Below, piece by piece: positions 30,319-37,527 of a stretch of DNA of 37,527 nt (positions are counted from its first letter, which is position 1; each line of letters begins with the position of its first letter). The stretch comes from Saccharothrix coeruleofusca (lineage in GTDB: Bacteria; Actinomycetota; Actinomycetes; Mycobacteriales; Pseudonocardiaceae): contig NZ_BMRG01000005.1 in the NCBI RefSeq assembly GCF_014648515.1, forward strand, positions 237,661-275,187. The letters run 5' to 3'. Made by a program: the position numbers and the translations under genes. The notes under the pieces were generated by a model. The model was not told the DNA's origin. It saw only the letters and a program-made list of their open reading frames with translations, and made no database searches.

Positions 30319-31419
30319 ATGGCTGCTCCTCGCGCTGAGGTCGTGATCGACCTCGACAACCTCCGGCACAACACCGCCTACCTGGCCGCCCTCGCGCCGG
30401 GCGCGGCGGTGATGGCCGTGGTCAAGGCCGACGGCTACGGGCACGGCGCGGTGGAGGTGGCCAGGGCGGCGCTGGAGGCGGGCGCGTCGTGGCTGGGCTC
30501 CTGCTCGCTGGCCGAGGCGCTGGCGCTGCGCGCGGCGGGCGTGACCGCGCCGGTGCTGGCCTGGCTGGACCCGCCGGGCACCGACTTCGCCCCAGGGCTG
30601 GAGGCGGGGGTGGACCTGTCGGTGGCCTGCTCGCGCGCCCTGGACGAGGTGGTGGACGCGGCGCGGCGCACCGGCAGGCGCGCGGCCGTGCACCTGAAGA
30701 TCGACACCGGGCTGTCCCGCAACGGCTGCCCGCCCGAGGACTGGCCCGCGCTGGTCGAGCGCGCCGCGAGCACGCCCGAGGTCGAGGTGCGCGCGGTGTG
30801 GTCGCACCTGGCGTGCGCCGACGAACCGGGCCACCCGGCCACCGACGCGCAGGCCGCCCGGTTCGCTGAGGCGCACGCCGCCGCGGTGGCCGCCGGGCTG
30901 TCGCCGCGCAGGCACATCGCCAACTCGGCGGCCCTGCTCACCCGCCCCGACCTGCACTTCGACCTGGTCCGGCCGGGCATCGCCCTCTACGGGCTCAACC
31001 CGGTGCCGGTCGAGCACGACCTGCGCCCGGTGATGACGTTCCGCTCGTCGGTGGTGCTGACCAAGCGGGTGCGCGCGGGCACGTCGGTGTCCTACGGGCA
31101 CACCTGGACCGCCAAGGCCGACACCACGCTGGCGCTGGTCCCGGTCGGCTACGCCGACGGCGTGCCGCGCGCGCTGTCCAACCGGATGCACGTGTGGCTG
31201 GCGGGCGCGCGGCGCCCCGTGGTCGGCCGGGTCTGCATGGACCAGGTGGTGGTGGACTGCGGTGACGACGCGGTGGCCGAGGGCGCGGAGGTCGTGCTGT
31301 TCGGCGACGGCGCGCACGGCGCCCCCACCGCCCGCGAGTGGGCCGACACCACCGGCACCATCGACTACGAGATCGTCACCGGGATGTACCGGCCGAGGGT
31401 GACCAGGACCTACCGGTGA
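30319..31419 (+). CDS. alr: Alanine racemase
   Basis: Alr is a PLP enzyme supplying D-alanine for peptidoglycan. The 366-residue protein has the PLP lysine Lys36 in VVKADGYGHG, the second catalytic base Tyr259 in SVSYGHTW, and GRVCMDQVVVDCG near residue 300-312. It spans an N-terminal TIM barrel and a C-terminal beta domain of usual length. The ATG at 30319 follows GGGGGCG. It begins 27 bases after nnr and overlaps the next gene by 4 bases (GTGA). Together with glmM and glmS it makes this stretch rich in cell-wall precursor enzymes. Confidence 0.98.
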   Translation: MAAPRAEVVIDLDNLRHNTAYLAALAPGAAVMAVVKADGYGHGAVEVARAALEAGASWLGSCSLAEALALRAAGVTAPVLAWLDPPGTDFAPGLEAGVDLSVACSRALDEVVDAARRTGRRAAVHLKIDTGLSRNGCPPEDWPALVERAASTPEVEVRAVWSHLACADEPGHPATDAQAARFAEAHAAAVAAGLSPRRHIANSAALLTRPDLHFDLVRPGIALYGLNPVPVEHDLRPVMTFRSSVVLTKRVRAGTSVSYGHTWTAKADTTLALVPVGYADGVPRALSNRMHVWLAGARRPVVGRVCMDQVVVDCGDDAVAEGAEVVLFGDGAHGAPTAREWADTTGTIDYEIVTGMYRPRVTRTYR

Positions 31420-32519
31420 AGACGCTGTGGAAGGCCGTCGGCGTGGTCGGCGGCGTGCTGGGGGCCGCCGCCACGGGCGTCGCGGTCGGCGTGGCCGCCA
31501 ACCACAAGAAGGTCTCCCACGACCGGCGGGAGATCGACCCGCTGGCCGACGAGCCGCTGGGCAGGCTGGTGCCCGACCGCGAGTCGACGGTGGCCGCCGA
31601 CGACGGCGTGCCGCTGTCGGTGGAGGAGGTCGACCCGGCCGACGGCGGCGCGCCGGAGCTGACCGTGGTGCTGGTGCACGGGTTCGCGCTGGACCGCCGC
31701 TGCTGGCACTTCCAGCGCCGCGACCTGGCCGAGCTCACCGGGCCGAGGGTCCGCCAGGTGCTCTACGACCAGCGCAGCCACGGCCGCTCCGGCCGCTCGG
31801 CCGCCGAGTCCAGCACCATCGAGCAGTGCGCGAAGGACCTGGACGCGGTGCTGCGCGCGATGGCCCCGGAGGGGCCGCTGGTGCTGGTCGGGCACTCCAT
31901 GGGCGGCATGACGATCATGGCGCTGGCCGAGCAGCGGCCGGAGCTGTTCGCCCAGCGGGTGCGCGGCGTGGCGCTGGTGGGCACCGCGGCGGGCGCGGTC
32001 GGCGGCGCGGGCCTGCCCAGGTCGGTGCTGTCCCGGTACAACCCGGTGACCATGGGCGTTGGCAGGCTGGCCGGGTTCCAGCCGGGCGTGGTGGAGTGGG
32101 TGCGCCGCCGCGCGGGCACGCTGACCTGGAGCGGCATCCGGCTGCTGGCCTTCGGCGACCGCGCGGTCAGCACCTCGCTGGTGGACCTGATGGACCGGAT
32201 GATCGGCGGCGTCACGGTGCGGGCGCTGACCGAGTTCCTGGAGACCCTGGGCACCCACGACCGGTACAAGGCGCTGGCCGGGCTCAAGCACTGCGAGGTG
32301 CTGGTGATCAGCGGCGACGCGGACAAGCTGACGCCCTTCTCGCACGCCGAGCGGATGGCCGAGGAGATGCCGCACGGCGAGCTGGTCCGCGTGCCCGGCG
32401 CGGGCCACATGGTGATGATGGAGCGGCCCGAGGTGGTGACCGGGCACGTGATCGGTCTGATTCGGCGCAGTGCCGCCGAACGAGGCGGAGGCAGGCGGCG
32501 GTGGTATCGACGAGCGTGA
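31416..32519 (+). CDS. Membrane-anchored alpha/beta hydrolase
   Basis: This 367-residue alpha/beta-fold hydrolase has a hydrophobic N-terminal helix (about 4-25, a signal anchor) and the core from about residue 85. The lid-adjacent HGF (VVLVHGFALDRR), nucleophile Ser161 in VGHSMGGMT, probable acid in SGDADKLTP and catalytic His in GAGHMVMMERP are all present. The GTG start is inside the alr stop (GTGA), so translation is coupled to alr. The alr - hydrolase - tsaE order recurs in actinobacteria to my knowledge. The substrate is unknown; an envelope lipid or ester is plausible from the anchor, but this is inference. The hydrophobic segment may alternatively be a cleaved signal, although no lipobox or AxA site is evident. 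Confidence 0.88.
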   Translation: MKTLWKAVGVVGGVLGAAATGVAVGVAANHKKVSHDRREIDPLADEPLGRLVPDRESTVAADDGVPLSVEEVDPADGGAPELTVVLVHGFALDRRCWHFQRRDLAELTGPRVRQVLYDQRSHGRSGRSAAESSTIEQCAKDLDAVLRAMAPEGPLVLVGHSMGGMTIMALAEQRPELFAQRVRGVALVGTAAGAVGGAGLPRSVLSRYNPVTMGVGRLAGFQPGVVEWVRRRAGTLTWSGIRLLAFGDRAVSTSLVDLMDRMIGGVTVRALTEFLETLGTHDRYKALAGLKHCEVLVISGDADKLTPFSHAERMAEEMPHGELVRVPGAGHMVMMERPEVVTGHVIGLIRRSAAERGGGRRRWYRRA

Positions 32520-32968
32520 AGCTGCCCACGGTGGCGGACACCGAGGGGTTCGGGCGCAGGCTGGGCGAACTGGTGCGGGGCGGTGACCTGCTGCTGCTGG
32601 CCGGGCCGCTGGGCGCGGGCAAGACGGCGCTGGTGCGCGGCCTGGCCGAGGGCCTGGGGGTGACCGGTCGGGTCAGCTCGCCGACGTTCGTCATCGCGCG
32701 GGTGCACGAGCCCGCGCCGGGCGGGCGGGGCGTGCCGCTGGTGCACGTCGACGCCTACCGGCTGGGCGGGCACCTCGACGAGCTGGACGACCTGGACCTG
32801 GACACCGACCTGGTGGACGCGGTGGTCGCGGTCGAGTGGGGCGAGGGCGTGGCCGAGCGGCTGTCCGAGGACCACCTGCTGATCCGGCTGGAGCGGCAGG
32901 ACGACGACGTGCGGGTGGCGCACCTGGTGCCGCACGGCGCGTGGGCCGAGCGCGAGCTACCGCGCTGA
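32501..32968 (+). CDS. tsaE: tRNA threonylcarbamoyladenosine biosynthesis ATPase TsaE
   Basis: TsaE is the P-loop ATPase that cycles the TsaB-TsaD complex making t6A37 in ANN-decoding tRNAs. The 155-residue protein has the P-loop G35-PLGAGK-T42, the switch-like SPTFVI motif and VHVDAYRLGG, all typical. GTG 32501 is chosen because GGAGG lies 9 bases upstream; GTG 32516, overlapping the hydrolase stop, lacks a ribosome binding site. Its own 3' end overlaps the convergent accDA-like gene by 12 bases. Its functional partners tsaB and tsaD lie about 3.4 kb downstream, separated by a minus-strand insertion. Confidence 0.96.
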   Translation: MVSTSVKLPTVADTEGFGRRLGELVRGGDLLLLAGPLGAGKTALVRGLAEGLGVTGRVSSPTFVIARVHEPAPGGRGVPLVHVDAYRLGGHLDELDDLDLDTDLVDAVVAVEWGEGVAERLSEDHLLIRLERQDDDVRVAHLVPHGAWAERELPR

Positions 32969-34207
32969 ATCCGGCGCTGAATCCGGCGCTGAGCTGTCTC
33001 CGGCGATCCCCCGCACCACGCCCAGCTCGACCAGGTCCTGCGGGCGCAGCTTGAGGTCCTCGGCGAGCGCGCGCACGTCGTCGCGCTTGAGGATCGCGGC
33101 GGCCGGTTCCGGGGCGATGACGGAGAAGTAGGCGTCGGGCGCGATCCAGGTGTGCTCGGGCGCGGACAGCGCGAGCGCCCCGCCCGAGCCGCCCTCGCCG
33201 ATGACCAGGGTGGTGATCGGCACGCGCGCCTCGGCGACCGCGGCGAACAGCCCGGCGATGGCCGAGCCGACGCCCGCGCGCTCGGCGGCCGGGTCGTTGG
33301 CCGCGCCGGGGGTGTCCACCAGGGTCAGCACCGGCAGCGCGAACCGCTCGGCCAGCCGGATCAGCCTGGTCGCGGTGCGGAACCCGGCGGGCGTGGTGGC
33401 CGAGCCGGTCTGCGCGGCGTAGGCGATGGCCCGCCCGCCGCGCCGCCCCAACCCGCACAGCACCCCTGGGTCGACGCCGCCCGCGCGGTCGCCGCTGAGC
33501 GCGACCCGCTCGTCGAAGTAGTCGTCGAGGTAGGCGGCGGCGCGCGGCCGTCGCGGGGACCTGGCCCGCAGCACCGCGTCCCAGCCGGTCGCGGGCAGGT
33601 CGGTGGCGCCCAGCGGCCGGGGCACCTCGGCGGGCACCGCGTCGCCTCGGGTGAGCAGGTCCAGCACGCGGGCCAGCACGGCGTCCAGCTCGTCCGGCGG
33701 CACGACCGCGTCCACGGCGCCCGCGGCGAACTGGCCCTCGGCGGTGTAGGCCGGGTCGTCGACCGGGCGGACCCGGCTGCCCGCGAAGCCGACCTGCGCG
33801 CCGGGCAGCGCGAGCACCACGTCCGCGCCCGCGCCCAGCGACGCCCACACCCCGCCGGTGGTCGGGTCGCGCAGCACCGCCACGTGCGGCAGCCCGGCGG
33901 CCCGGTGCGCCGCGCACAGCCGCGCCACCCGCTGCAGCTGGCGCAGCGACAGCATCCCCTCCTGCATCCGGCTGCCCCCGGTGGCGATCAGCGACACCAG
34001 CGGCAGCCCGGCCGCGCGGGCCTGGCCGAACGCCTCCTCGACGAGCGCGCCGGTGGCGGTGCCGACCGAGCCGCCGAGGAACCGGAAGTCGAAGGAGAGC
34101 ACCACCGCGTGCTGCTCCCGCCGCCAGGACACCGACTCCGGGCCACCGGTGCGCTCGCGCGCCCGCGCGAGCCGCGCCTCGTAGCCGGGCCAGCCCAGCG
34201 GGTTCAC
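32957..34207 (-). CDS. Fused acyl-CoA carboxylase carboxyltransferase (AccD-AccA-like)
   Basis: This 416-residue carboxyltransferase has two tandem crotonase-like halves. The N-terminal beta-like half (about 1-210) has GGSRMQEGMLSL and PTTGGVWASLGA. The C-terminal alpha-like half (about 211-400) has DTPGAANDPAAERAGVGSAI and GEGGSGGALAL. The zinc-ribbon cysteines of canonical AccD are absent. Such proteins are annotated as acetyl-CoA carboxylase alpha/beta subunits and transfer carboxyl groups from biotin to acyl-CoA. It starts by a 4-base GTGA overlap with matB, so the two are co-translated; SCO2444-SCO2445 of S. coelicolor is, as I recall, the same pairing. The C-terminus carries a short APDS repeat encoded by 12-base direct repeats (about 32962-32992). 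Substrate is uncertain; acetyl-CoA is the default. Confidence 0.85.
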   Translation of the reverse strand: MNPLGWPGYEARLARARERTGGPESVSWRREQHAVVLSFDFRFLGGSVGTATGALVEEAFGQARAAGLPLVSLIATGGSRMQEGMLSLRQLQRVARLCAAHRAAGLPHVAVLRDPTTGGVWASLGAGADVVLALPGAQVGFAGSRVRPVDDPAYTAEGQFAAGAVDAVVPPDELDAVLARVLDLLTRGDAVPAEVPRPLGATDLPATGWDAVLRARSPRRPRAAAYLDDYFDERVALSGDRAGGVDPGVLCGLGRRGGRAIAYAAQTGSATTPAGFRTATRLIRLAERFALPVLTLVDTPGAANDPAAERAGVGSAIAGLFAAVAEARVPITTLVIGEGGSGGALALSAPEHTWIAPDAYFSVIAPEPAAAILKRDDVRALAEDLKLRPQDLVELGVVRGIAGDSSAPDSAPDSAR

Positions 34208-35535
34208 CGCAGTTCCCGCTTGAGCACCTTGCCCATCTCGTTGCGCGGCAGCGCCTCCACGTACCGCACGACGCGGGGCCGCTTGTGCGGGGCGAGCAGG
34301 CGGGCCACGTGGTCGCTGAGCTCACCTTCGGGCGCGGGCTCGCCCGAGGGCACCACCCACGCCACGATCCGCTCGCCGAGGTCGTCGTCCGGCTCGCCCA
34401 CCACCGCCACCTCGGCCACCGCCGGGTGCTCCAGCAGCGCGTTCTCGATCTCGCCCGCGCCGATCTTGTAGCCGCCGCTCTTGATCAGGTCGGTGGCGCG
34501 GCGACCGACGATGCGCAGGTAGCCGTCGGGTTCGAGCACGGCCAGGTCACCGGTGCGGAACCAGCCGTCGCGGAACGCCTCCCGCGTCGCGTCGGGCCGG
34601 TTGAGGTACTCCAGGAACAGGTTCGGCCCGCGCACCTCGACCTCGCCGATCTCGCCAGGCTCGGCCACCACCCGCACCTCGACCCCGTCCAGCGGGAGCC
34701 CGACCGTGCCGGGGCGGCGGTCGCCGGAGGCGCGCACGCTGGTGTTCATCAGCGTCTCGGTCATGCCGTAGCGCTCCACCACGCGCTGCCCGGTGAGCCG
34801 CTCGATGCGCTCGTGCACGGTCGCGGGCAGCGCCGCCGACCCGGACACCAGCAGCCGGGCGCGGCCGAACGCCGCGGCGTGCTCGGGCGCGGCGGCGATC
34901 CGGTGGTACATGGTCGGCACGCCGAACACCACCGTCCCGCCCTCGTCCAGCGCCTCGGCCGCCGCGGCGACGCTGAACGAGCCGAGGTGGCGCACGGTCC
35001 CGCCGCGGCGCAGCGGCCCCAGCACGCCGACGACCAGGCCGTGCACGTGGAACAGCGGCAGCCCGTGGACCACCACGTCGTCGGCGGTCCACTCCCACGC
35101 GGCGGCCAGCGCGTCCAGGTTGGACGCCAGCGCGCGGCGCGGCAGCACCACGCCCTTGGGCGGCCCGGTCGTGCCGGAGGTGTAGACGACCAGGGCGGGG
35201 GCCTCGCCGTCGGGCTCGGGCAGCTCCACCGGCTCACCGGCGGGCAGCTCGTCGTCGATCACCAGGTCGGGGGCGCTGTCGGAGAGGATGTGCGCCAGCT
35301 CGCGCTCGCCGATCCGGGGGTTGAGCGGCACCACGGCCGCGCCCGCCAGCAGCGCGCCGGCCACCGCGACGCAGGTCCGGGCGTCCGGCCGGGCCCACAC
35401 CGCGACCCGCCGCCTGCCGACCAGGCCGTGCGCGACCGCGCGGGCCTCGTCGGCCAGCTCCCGGTAGGTCAGTTCCCGGTCGGGGAAGCGCAGGGCCGTG
35501 CGGTCGGACGGGGAAGCCAGCGCGGGCAGCAGCAT
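34204..35535 (-). CDS. matB: Malonyl-CoA/methylmalonyl-CoA synthetase MatB-like
   Basis: This 443-residue adenylate-forming enzyme (ANL superfamily) very likely ligates malonate or methylmalonate to CoA. Motifs are YTSGTTGPPKG (phosphate loop), LPLFHVHGLVVG, RYGMTETLMNTSVRA, RTGDLAV, GRRATDLIKSGGYKIGAGE (hinge) and a C-terminal PRNEMGKVLKREL catalytic lysine. The sequence is recognisably like streptomycete MatB, including VPLNPRIGERELAHILSDSAP. ATG 35535 gives the same N-terminus as that family (MLLPALASP); a GTG at 35580 is possible, adding VGHS repeats. It supplies malonyl-CoA in parallel with the carboxyltransferase encoded downstream. It is the third gene of a likely merR-trx-matB-accDA minus-strand series, though it may have its own promoter. 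Confidence 0.92.
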   Translation of the reverse strand: MLLPALASPSDRTALRFPDRELTYRELADEARAVAHGLVGRRRVAVWARPDARTCVAVAGALLAGAAVVPLNPRIGERELAHILSDSAPDLVIDDELPAGEPVELPEPDGEAPALVVYTSGTTGPPKGVVLPRRALASNLDALAAAWEWTADDVVVHGLPLFHVHGLVVGVLGPLRRGGTVRHLGSFSVAAAAEALDEGGTVVFGVPTMYHRIAAAPEHAAAFGRARLLVSGSAALPATVHERIERLTGQRVVERYGMTETLMNTSVRASGDRRPGTVGLPLDGVEVRVVAEPGEIGEVEVRGPNLFLEYLNRPDATREAFRDGWFRTGDLAVLEPDGYLRIVGRRATDLIKSGGYKIGAGEIENALLEHPAVAEVAVVGEPDDDLGERIVAWVVPSGEPAPEGELSDHVARLLAPHKRPRVVRYVEALPRNEMGKVLKRELR

Positions 35536-35543
35536 GACCTCAC

Positions 35544-35565
35544 TGTGTCCGACGCTGTGTCCGAC
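35544..35565. repeat. Two 10-base direct repeats upstream of matB
   Basis: TGTGTCCGAC occurs at 35544 and 35556, in 12-base phase, 9 bases upstream of the chosen matB start. It could be an operator. If translation begins at the upstream GTG it encodes a VGHS-VGHS repeat, making it a coding feature instead. Confidence 0.45.
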
Positions 35566-35581
35566 CGCACGGTCGCGCACG

Positions 35582-35890
35582 TCACAAGTGCGGTTCGAGC
35601 CACGCCATCAGCTGGGTCCTCGGCCGGGCCCCCACCAGCTGCGCGACCAGCTCGCCGCCCCGGTAGAGCTGGAGGGTGGGCACGGACATGATCCGCTGGT
35701 CCCGCGCGGTCCCCGGCGAGGCGTCGGTGTCGACCTTGACCACGGTGAGCTGGGGCAGCTCCCGGTCCAGCTCGGCGAGCACCGGCTCGACCATCCGGCA
35801 CGGGCCGCACCAGTCGGCGCGGAACTCCACCAGCACGGCGGGCCCCGCGCCCACCACTTCGGCGAACGTCTCATCGGTCAGCGTTTGCAC
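35582..35890 (-). CDS. Thioredoxin
   Basis: This 102-residue thioredoxin has the redox active site W27-C28-G29-P30-C31 (FRADWCGPCRM), the cis-proline loop SVPTLQLYRGG and the family length. It is a cytosolic disulfide reductant with no signal peptide. The GTG start at 35890 has GGAGGA about 9 bases upstream on the minus strand. It overlaps the 3' end of merR by 13 bases, so the two are co-translated. Pairing with a MerR regulator implies inducible expression, perhaps under oxidative or thiol stress, which is inferred. Which thioredoxin paralogue it represents cannot be told. Confidence 0.95.
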   Translation of the reverse strand: MQTLTDETFAEVVGAGPAVLVEFRADWCGPCRMVEPVLAELDRELPQLTVVKVDTDASPGTARDQRIMSVPTLQLYRGGELVAQLVGARPRTQLMAWLEPHL

Positions 35891-36249
35891 GGCCTGCTCC
35901 TCCGCTCGGCGTCGTCCAGCTGCGCGCGCACCCGGTCGCGGGCGGCCGTGAGCCGCCCGATGAACTCCTCCAGCTCGGCGAGCTTGCGCCGGTAGACCGC
36001 CACCGACGCCGGGCAGGCGTCCCCGCTGGCGTGCCCGGTCCGCAGGCACTCCACGAACGGGCGGGTGTCCTCCAGCGCGAACCCGATGTCGGTCAGCGAG
36101 CGGATCTGCGCCACCAGCCGCAGGTCGGACTCGTCGTACTCGCGCTGGCCGTTGGCGGAGCGCCGCGCGGTCAGCAGCCCGAGGGACTCGTAGTAGCGCA
36201 GCGCCCTGGTGGTCGTGCCACAGCGCTGGGCCAGTTCTCCGATGCGCAC
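35878..36249 (-). CDS. MerR family transcriptional regulator
   Basis: This 123-residue MerR-type regulator has an N-terminal winged helix-turn-helix (RIGELAQRCGTTTRALRYYESLGLL), the hinge ending QREYDESDLRLVAQIRSL, a dimerisation coiled coil (about 75-110) and a short C-terminus with cysteines (ACPAS at about 79; PCK near the end). Cysteines can bind metal or sense redox state in this family, but the effector is not identifiable. The GTG start at 36249 has GGAGG 9 bases upstream. It lies in an operon with thioredoxin and is divergent from tsaB. A perfect 16-bp palindrome just upstream is the likely operator. Confidence 0.93.
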   Translation of the reverse strand: MRIGELAQRCGTTTRALRYYESLGLLTARRSANGQREYDESDLRLVAQIRSLTDIGFALEDTRPFVECLRTGHASGDACPASVAVYRRKLAELEEFIGRLTAARDRVRAQLDDAERRSRPCKR

Positions 36250-36266
36250 GACGCCGATCCTCCACG

Positions 36267-36282
36267 TTGACGTGGACGTCAA
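36267..36282. promoter_or_regulatory. Palindromic candidate MerR operator
   Basis: TTGACGTGGACGTCAA (plus strand) is a dyad with perfect 7-bp arms and a 2-base centre, located 18 bases upstream of merR. MerR-family proteins typically bind dyads between -35 and -10; on the minus strand its edge reads TTGACG, a perfect -35-like hexamer. No matching -10 is evident. Confidence 0.55.
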
Positions 36283-36307
36283 GTCCAGGGCGAGTTGGCC
36301 GACGCCG

Positions 36308-36313
36308 TACCCT
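36308..36313 (+). promoter_or_regulatory. Candidate -10 box for a leaderless tsaB transcript
   Basis: TACCCT fits TANNNT and ends 8 bases before the tsaB GTG. No Shine-Dalgarno sequence precedes that start, so transcription and translation may begin together. This resembles the glmS arrangement in this window. Confidence 0.45.
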
Positions 36314-36321
36314 TGTCCGTT

Positions 36322-36996
36322 GTGCTCGTGCTCGCAGTGGACACCGCCACCCCCGCCGTGACGGCCGGTGTCGTGGACCTGACGCCCGGTTCGCCGCCCC
36401 GCCTGCTCGCCGAGCGGGTGACGGTCAACGCCAAGGCCCACGGCGAGCTGCTGACCCCGCACGTCCAGGAGGCGCTGGCGCGGGCGGGCAAGCGGCTGGC
36501 CGACCTGGACGCCGTCGTGTGCGGCTCGGGGCCCGGCCCGTTCACCGGGCTGCGGGTCGGCCTGGTCACCGCCGCCGCGCTGGGGCAGGCGCTCAACCGG
36601 CCGGTCTACCCGGTGCCCACCCCCGACGCGATCGCCCTGGACGCGCGCACCGGCAAGCCACTGCTGGTGGCCACCGACGCGCGCCGCCGCGAGGTCTACT
36701 GGGCCGCCTACGACGCGGCGGGCAGGCGCACCGACGGCCCGCACGTGGACCGGCCCGCCGACCTGGCCGCGAAGCTGCCCGCCGTGGCCTCGGCGGCGGG
36801 CGAGGGCGCGGAGATCTACGCCGAGGTGCTGGGGCTGCCGGTGGTCGAGGCCCGCTACCCCTCGCCGGTGTCCCTGGTCGCCGCGGCGGCCGAGGAGCTG
36901 CTGGCGGGCGCCCGCCCGGCCGCGCTGACCCCGCTGTACCTGCGCAGGCCCGACGCGGTGGAGCCGGTCGGGCGCAAGAGGGTGACCAAGGGGTGA
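36322..36996 (+). CDS. tsaB: tRNA threonylcarbamoyladenosine biosynthesis protein TsaB
   Basis: TsaB is the ASKHA-fold scaffold partner of TsaD in t6A synthesis. The 224-residue protein has the N-terminal strand with VLAVDTATPAVTAGV and the family hallmark CGSGPGPFTGLRVGL (about residues 72-86), with the expected length. GTG 36322 is preferred: it gives the conserved N-terminus, and a TACCCT -10 box lies 8 bases before it; upstream in-frame starts would extend into the promoter. The gene ends in a 4-base overlap with rimI. The tsaB-rimI-tsaD order is standard for actinobacteria. Confidence 0.95.
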   Translation: MLVLAVDTATPAVTAGVVDLTPGSPPRLLAERVTVNAKAHGELLTPHVQEALARAGKRLADLDAVVCGSGPGPFTGLRVGLVTAAALGQALNRPVYPVPTPDAIALDARTGKPLLVATDARRREVYWAAYDAAGRRTDGPHVDRPADLAAKLPAVASAAGEGAEIYAEVLGLPVVEARYPSPVSLVAAAAEELLAGARPAALTPLYLRRPDAVEPVGRKRVTKG

Positions 36997-37451
36997 GCGC
37001 GGGCACGGTCACCATCGCGCCGCTGCGGCACGAGGACGTGCCGCGGTGCGTCGAGATCGAGCGGGAGCTGTTCCCCGGCGACGACCCGTGGAGCGAGAAC
37101 GCCTTCCGCGGCGAGCTGGACAGCGGCCACTTCTACGTCGGCGCCCACCTCGACGGCCACCTGATCGGCTACGCGGGGCTGGCGCTGACCACGTTCGAGG
37201 CCAGCGTGCACACCATCGCCGTGGACAAGCAGCACCAGGGCCTCGGCGTGGGCAAGCTGCTGCTGCGCACCCTGCTGGCCAGGGCCGACGAGCACGGCGT
37301 GCCGGTGTTCCTGGAAGTCCGCACGGACAACGCCCCGGCCATCGCCCTGTACCTGGCGCACGGCTTCGAGCACCTGGGCCTGCGCCGCCGCTACTACCAG
37401 CCGTCGGGCGCCGACGCGTACACGATGGGAAGGCCCGCGAACCGTGACTGA
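36993..37451 (+). CDS. rimI: Ribosomal-protein-alanine N-acetyltransferase RimI
   Basis: RimI is a GNAT acetyltransferase that acetylates the N-terminus of ribosomal protein S18. The 152-residue protein has the GNAT core: the beta-strand HTIAVDKQHQ, the acetyl-CoA loop QGLGVGKLLL, and EVRTDNAPAIALYLAHGFE with the RRRYYQPSGADAYTM end. The GTG start overlaps the tsaB stop by 4 bases (GTGA), with AAGGGG just ahead. Its own end overlaps tsaD by 8 bases, giving a tightly coupled trio. Confidence 0.95.
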   Translation: MSAGTVTIAPLRHEDVPRCVEIERELFPGDDPWSENAFRGELDSGHFYVGAHLDGHLIGYAGLALTTFEASVHTIAVDKQHQGLGVGKLLLRTLLARADEHGVPVFLEVRTDNAPAIALYLAHGFEHLGLRRRYYQPSGADAYTMGRPANRD

Positions 37452-37527
37452 CCGGCTCATCCTCGGGATCGAGAGCAGCTGCGACGAGACCGGCGTCGGC
37501 ATCGTCCGGCTCGGTCCGGACGGCGCG
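37444..37527 (+). CDS. tsaD: tRNA N6-adenosine threonylcarbamoyltransferase TsaD (partial, 3' end cut by window)
   Basis: Only the first 28 codons are inside the window: a GTG start followed by TDRLILGIESSCDETGVGIV. The IESSCDET motif is diagnostic of TsaD/Gcp, the catalytic subunit of the t6A complex. The start overlaps the end of rimI by 8 bases. The rest lies beyond base 37527. Confidence 0.95.
   Translation, partial: MTDRLILGIESSCDETGVGIVRLGPDGA

Overview
The window is a high-GC actinobacterial chromosome segment with many GTG starts, ATGA/GTGA-type gene overlaps, TANNNT -10 boxes and a type VII secretion locus. Gene content, AfsR/SARP-type regulators and PPE-like proteins with Gly/Met-rich C-termini suggest the order Pseudonocardiales (Saccharothrix/Actinosynnema/Lentzea-like). 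That placement is an inference, because no 16S gene is present.

Region 1 (about 0.1-19.7 kb) is an ESX-4-like, ancestral type VII secretion system (T7SS). Its core order is eccB(+), mycP(-), eccD(-), eccC(+), an Hsp70-like/Rv3446c-like membrane protein(+), a small acidic-tailed protein(+), and two WXG100 genes (esxU- and esxT-like), followed directly by rplM-rpsI-glmM. This is the order of the M. tuberculosis ESX-4 neighbourhood (Rv3450c to Rv3441c). There are two insertions relative to that order. One is an EspC-like gene plus a WXG100/PPE-like gene behind eccB. The other is a translationally coupled pair of large SARP-NB-ARC-TPR regulators between eccC and the Hsp70-like gene. No eccA or eccE is present, as expected for ESX-4.

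Region 2 (about 19.8-28.9 kb) holds rplM-rpsI under its own promoters and glmM (phosphoglucosamine mutase). A second T7SS-substrate-like cassette follows: a WXG100-like protein, a 924-residue repeat-rich WXG protein and a small acidic-tailed protein. Then come a convergent alpha/beta hydrolase and glmS, so two amino-sugar precursor enzymes flank a putative secreted cassette.

Region 3 (28.9-37.5 kb) is a housekeeping run: nnr (NAD(P)HX repair), alr (D-alanine supply), a membrane-anchored alpha/beta hydrolase, tsaE, then tsaB-rimI-tsaD (tRNA t6A synthesis and S18 acetylation). tsaD is cut by the window end. A divergent minus-strand block lies between tsaE and tsaB: merR-trx and matB-accDA-like, i.e. 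a redox/metal-type regulator with thioredoxin, and malonyl-CoA synthetase with a fused carboxyltransferase.

The observations most worth following are: (i) three 11-bp-phased direct repeats immediately upstream of the SARP pair's promoter, the geometry of SARP operators, together with the only in-frame TTA codon I found; (ii) 16-bp TCGCG-N6-CGCGA palindromes upstream of both eccC and the esx pair; (iii) the Hsp70-ATPase/TM/Rv3446c-type architecture; (iv) C-terminal tails shared between dispersed putative substrates; (v) a DasR-type dre-like site upstream of glmS. I saw no CRISPR array, insertion sequence, tRNA or rRNA gene.
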